45,276 nucleotides of DNA from Candidatus Gastranaerophilales bacterium (GTDB lineage Bacteria; Cyanobacteriota; Vampirovibrionia; Gastranaerophilales; Gastranaerophilaceae): positions 1 to 45,276 of the forward strand of contig CALUQO010000019.1 in NCBI GenBank assembly GCA_944322935.1, given 5' to 3'. The translations under genes and the position numbers were made by a program. Positions 42,664 through 45,276 of this stretch are shown here, piece after piece. The stretch's first letter is position 1, and every line of letters starts with the position of its first letter. A model generated the notes under the pieces. That model did not search any database, was not told the origin of the DNA, and saw nothing but the letters and a program-made list of their open reading frames with translations.

Positions 42664-44181
42664 ATGAGAGCTGCATCAATATCCGTATTGCCGGGGCAAT
42701 GCTACGGTAATGCCAGAGTCACAAGGCATTATCAATCATCGGCATGGAATACTTCTTTCTTGGGAAAAAATGCAAATTTACAACAAGATGTTTTTGTAAA
42801 ATCACAGCCTGATTACTTTAAGGCAAAATCTGTTTCTTTCAAAGGTACTTACAACCGGCAGGATGCCGAAAATCTTATTGACAGAATAAACGGCAAGCAG
42901 GCTGAGTCAAACGGCAAGGGCTTTCAAAGCGAATATTACAAAATAAATGAAGAATTCGGCTTAAAAGCGCCTAATCCGCAAGTTAAAGGTATATTTGCCG
43001 ATATAAACGGAGTAAACAACATTAAGGAATACGAAATTCTAAAAAGAATGCAGGGCATAGATCCGGATATTGCAGTCAAACCCGTTGATTTGATTAACAA
43101 ATACGGCAAACATTATCTGGTTATGGAACATTTGTCAGGCGCACACCCGTTTGATTCAAAACTTAATCAGGATAACTTGTCCGATATTATGAAAAAAACA
43201 TTCAAAATGGATATAAACGGGATTGTCCACAGTGACCTGCAAAGCGGGAATATAATTCTTGCGGCGGATAACAAAGCAAAATTTATAGATTTCGGTTCTT
43301 TTAGTATTTTGCAAAATAACGGAAGCTATATTTCATCAGATTGTATTGACGGAAACCATATTAAACACAGTGTGAATACAAATTCTCCGCTAATAGATAA
43401 ATTCAGAGCCGTATTTTACAACAATTCACCTGTTTTGGATATAAAAAATCATTCTGATAATCCTCATTTGAATATAAAATCAAATGCCTCCAATTTTGAA
43501 TTCAGAACAATTTATGACTATATAAAACATGACAGGGCCGAAAATCCTAAACAGTTTTTCGCGGATTATTTAAAAGTAAAATCAGTTGATTACCATACAC
43601 CAATGGTTGAATTTTTAGAAAAAATGGATATGTCGCTTAACGATATTGCTCAGTCTTCACAAAAGCAAAAGGCTCTAGATGCCGAAAGGGTATTTAAAAA
43701 TGTATTCGCAGCACCAAGCGAAAATGTGGCAAAAACAGAATTGGGTAAAATTCAGTTAAAATGGTTGATAAACGATTATCAAGGCGCCCACACAAAAGCG
43801 TTTGATTATTTCAACAAACTGATTAATCAAACACGGGAATATGCCCAAAATGCAGAAGGAATGGAGAAAGATTATTTTGAACTGGTGGCAAAACGACTTG
43901 ATTCTTTTACTGAAATGCTGAAAGATTCAAAATATCAGGGTGATGTATTAGAAGAAAAAGACGATGTTGTAAAAAAAGTCTTTGACAAAATTACACAAAA
44001 AATTGAAGAAAAAACAGAAAAAATAGTTGAAATGACAACCAAAAAGGCAGAGCAGCCCATGAGCAAAGCAGCTTTGTTTAACAAAAAGAATATATTTATT
44101 GCTTTAGGCGTTGCTGCGGTGGCTGCCTGCGGGGTTTGTTTAAACAAATCACTGAAATCAAAACATGCAAACATGTCATAA
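42664..44181 (+). CDS. membrane-anchored protein kinase-like protein
   Basis: A 505-residue protein. The N-terminal 60 residues end in SVSFKG (SFKG 58-61). A protein-kinase-like fold follows: Gly-rich segment GKGFQSEYYKI (84-94), probable ATP lysine K101 (GLKAP), helix C Glu about 122-124, hinge YLVMEHL, catalytic loop HSDLQSGN (189-196) and DFG (209-211). All key residues are present, with HSD replacing HRD. A helical region (about 290-460) leads to a single C-terminal membrane helix (477-494) and a basic tail. The orientation would put the kinase in the cytosol if tail-anchored. Divergent from the HAD/rSAM operon. Confidence 0.75.
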   Translation: MRAASISVLPGQCYGNARVTRHYQSSAWNTSFLGKNANLQQDVFVKSQPDYFKAKSVSFKGTYNRQDAENLIDRINGKQAESNGKGFQSEYYKINEEFGLKAPNPQVKGIFADINGVNNIKEYEILKRMQGIDPDIAVKPVDLINKYGKHYLVMEHLSGAHPFDSKLNQDNLSDIMKKTFKMDINGIVHSDLQSGNIILAADNKAKFIDFGSFSILQNNGSYISSDCIDGNHIKHSVNTNSPLIDKFRAVFYNNSPVLDIKNHSDNPHLNIKSNASNFEFRTIYDYIKHDRAENPKQFFADYLKVKSVDYHTPMVEFLEKMDMSLNDIAQSSQKQKALDAERVFKNVFAAPSENVAKTELGKIQLKWLINDYQGAHTKAFDYFNKLINQTREYAQNAEGMEKDYFELVAKRLDSFTEMLKDSKYQGDVLEEKDDVVKKVFDKITQKIEEKTEKIVEMTTKKAEQPMSKAALFNKKNIFIALGVAAVAACGVCLNKSLKSKHANMS

Positions 44182-44195
44182 GTGTTTATTAATAT

Positions 44196-44235
44196 AACAA
44201 AAAACGTCTTTCCTCAAGGAAAGACGTTTTTTGTT
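44196..44235. terminator. very strong bidirectional terminator
   Basis: An 18-bp perfect stem (44196-44213 with 44218-44235, core ACGTCTTTCC) closes a TCAA loop with A and T runs built into its base. It serves both the kinase-like gene and the convergent rubrerythrin gene. Confidence 0.9.
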
Positions 44236-44254
44236 TCCGGTTTTAAAATATTAA

Positions 44255-44806
44255 TTAACCAAAATATCTTTTCAACAGCCCCTGGAATGCTTGGCCGTGA
44301 CGGGCCTCGTCTTTACACATTTCATGAACTGTATCATGGATTGCATCAAGGTTAAGCTGTTTAGCTCTTGCAGCAATAGCTTTTTTAGCTGCACAAGCGC
44401 CAGATTCAGCTTCAACACGCATTTCAAGATTCTTTTTAGTAGAGTTAGTAACAACTTCACCTAGCAATTCCGCAAATTTAGCAGCATGTTCTGCTTCTTC
44501 AAATGCGATTCTTTTATAAGCTTCAGCAACTTCCGGATAGCCTTCTCTGTCAGCCTGTCTGCTCATTGCAAGGTACATACCGACTTCTGTGCATTCGCCC
44601 ATAAAGTGGTCTTTCAGGCCCTGTTTAACTTCAGCATCAACATCAGCACCAACACCGATTCTGTGCTCATCAGCCCAACCTATAGCACCCGCACCTTCTT
44701 CTACTTTATTAAATTTATCTGCAGTTGCACCGCACAAAGGACATTTTTCCGGTGCAGAATCGCCTTCGTGAACATATCCGCATACTGAGCATACAAATTT
44801 TGCCAT
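44255..44806 (-). CDS. rubrerythrin with N-terminal rubredoxin domain (reverse rubrerythrin type)
   Basis: Peroxide (and possibly oxygen) reductase of anaerobes. The 183-residue protein has rubredoxin cysteines C6, C9, C22 and C25 at the N-terminus, then a ferritin-like diiron domain with [27 protein letters not shown] and KDEARHG carrying the Glu/His ligands. Domain order is rubredoxin first, the reverse of classical rubrerythrin. It is monocistronic with its own promoter, operator-like palindrome and terminator. Confidence 0.93.
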   Translation of the reverse strand: MAKFVCSVCGYVHEGDSAPEKCPLCGATADKFNKVEEGAGAIGWADEHRIGVGADVDAEVKQGLKDHFMGECTEVGMYLAMSRQADREGYPEVAEAYKRIAFEEAEHAAKFAELLGEVVTNSTKKNLEMRVEAESGACAAKKAIAARAKQLNLDAIHDTVHEMCKDEARHGQAFQGLLKRYFG

Positions 44807-44868
44807 AATTTCCTTCTTTCTTTTTTCATACCTTACTATTAACTAACGGGATTTTCTTAAGTTTATTA

Positions 44869-44885
44869 TTAAGAATAATTCCTAA
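44869..44885. promoter_or_regulatory. operator-like imperfect palindrome at rubrerythrin start site
   Basis: TTAAGAATAATTCCTAA is an 8-1-8 inverted repeat with one mismatch pair, starting about eight bases after the -10 box and so covering the likely transcription start. Its size and AT-rich half-sites resemble PerR/Fur-family boxes, though the match to the known PerR consensus is only partial. Confidence 0.5.
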
Positions 44886-44892
44886 TAAAATT

Positions 44893-44921
44893 ATTATACA
44901 TATTCTTATTTAAAAAATCAA
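44893..44921 (-). promoter_or_regulatory. sigma70-type promoter of rubrerythrin gene
   Basis: On the minus strand TTGATT (44916-44921), 17 bases, TATAAT (44893-44898). Confidence 0.7.
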
Positions 44922-45070
44922 GTTTTTATTTTGTATAATCAATTGAATCTGCATGATAATTATACGTGAACTTAATAAAGAATGGATTTCTTTTGTTCAT
45001 ATTCCTAATATAAAAAAGCCCCCTTGGGGTCTAAAATCGGAGCAGGGGGGATTGTCTTGGTCTCTGAAAA

Positions 45071-45276
45071 TTGCCAAAATCCGCTCTTGGATTATTGGCA
45101 GTTCAAAGTTCTTGCACTCCGTTTTAATTTGCTTTCGCAAATTTCACTCCGCCGAACTTTTACACGGGACGTGCTGGGTCACTCCGTGACACGGCGCACT
45201 TGCCAAAATCCGCTCTTGGATTATTGGCAGTTCAAAGTTCTTGCACTCCGTTTTAATTTGCTTTCGCAAATTTCAC
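45071..45276. repeat. 129-bp tandem repeat, second copy cut by window end
   Basis: 45071-45147 and 45200-45276 are identical over 77 bases; the repeat period is 129 and the second copy runs off the edge. Each unit holds hairpins: TGCCAAAATCC with its bulged partner (45072-45100), AATTTGC/GCAAATT with a TTTC loop (45126-45143) and, in the first copy, GTCAC/GTGAC (45178-45190). The unit looks more GC-rich than the surrounding AT-rich spacer. No coding gene is supported in it. The flanking 44922-45070 holds a CCCC-TT-GGGG element near 45020 and nothing else recognised. Confidence 0.8.

Noticed and set aside
44953-45189. 78-codon plus-strand frame
   Set aside because: It runs through the 129-bp repeat and its hairpins, has no ribosome site and resembles translated repeat sequence.
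1-45276. tRNA, rRNA, CRISPR, transposase, prophage, riboswitch and origin signals
   Set aside because: Looked for T-loop signatures, regularly spaced repeats and marker proteins on both strands; none was convincing.

Overview
The window looks like a chromosomal segment of an anaerobic, Gram-negative, low-GC bacterium of the non-photosynthetic cyanobacterial sister lineage (Melainabacteria/Vampirovibrionia, most likely gut Gastranaerophilales). The support is indirect but convergent. There is a lysA-cdaA pair as in Cyanobacteria. YidC carries a large soluble insert between transmembrane segments, which I recall as a cyanobacterial feature. There is a lipid A block (lpxD-lpxC-fabZ-lpxA) next to a Skp-like chaperone, and a rubrerythrin of anaerobic type. 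Several lineage-specific proteins share a short N-terminal S-F-K-G motif. TGA is used as a normal stop. No rRNA, tRNA, CRISPR array, transposase or prophage gene was recognised.

Layout. 1-291: tandem hairpin repeats. 292-3082: amidohydrolase (-), degenerate M48 protease-like protein (+), KDPG aldolase (-). 3163-5446: cdaA and lysA (-). 5599-7521: EF-hand protein (+), rpsF-ssb-rpsR operon (-), small winged-helix protein (-). 7614-9203: leuD-leuB (+), without leuC or leuA. 9356-11936: a radical-SAM-like protein that has lost its cluster motif, a 57-residue gene, two secreted coiled-coil proteins (one Skp-like) and a small unknown. 12128-15360: lpxD-lpxC-fabZ-lpxA. 15417-18416: a 999-residue low-complexity protein. 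18558-20260: yidC coupled to a beta-carbonic anhydrase. 20356-25018 (-): unknown membrane protein, queA, asd, rnpA, alr. 25123-29777 (+): phosphodiesterase, purB, membrane-anchored unknown, ribD, LOG-like protein. 29972-31670 (-): CgeB-like glycosyltransferase and DUF374 acyltransferase. 31986-36620 (+): a tightly overlapping TolC/MacA/ABC-ATPase/permease export operon. 36766-42515 (-): an overlapping four-gene operon of HAD phosphatase, radical SAM/SPASM enzyme, coiled-coil protein and GH13-like protein, facing a divergent membrane-anchored protein kinase (42664-44181). 44255-44806: rubrerythrin (-) with a promoter and operator-like palindrome. 45071-45276: the start of a 129-bp repeat array cut by the window edge.

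Much of the window is envelope biology: lipid A, membrane insertion, outer-membrane chaperone, D-alanine supply, c-di-AMP signalling and tripartite export. The rest is amino-acid, purine and riboflavin housekeeping. The least explained and most promising part is the HAD/rSAM-SPASM/coiled-coil/GH13 operon with its kinase neighbour. Three of those five proteins carry the same S-F-K-G-type N-terminal motif, which suggests common targeting or processing. The cluster-less radical SAM homologue at 9356-10201 is a second unusual item.
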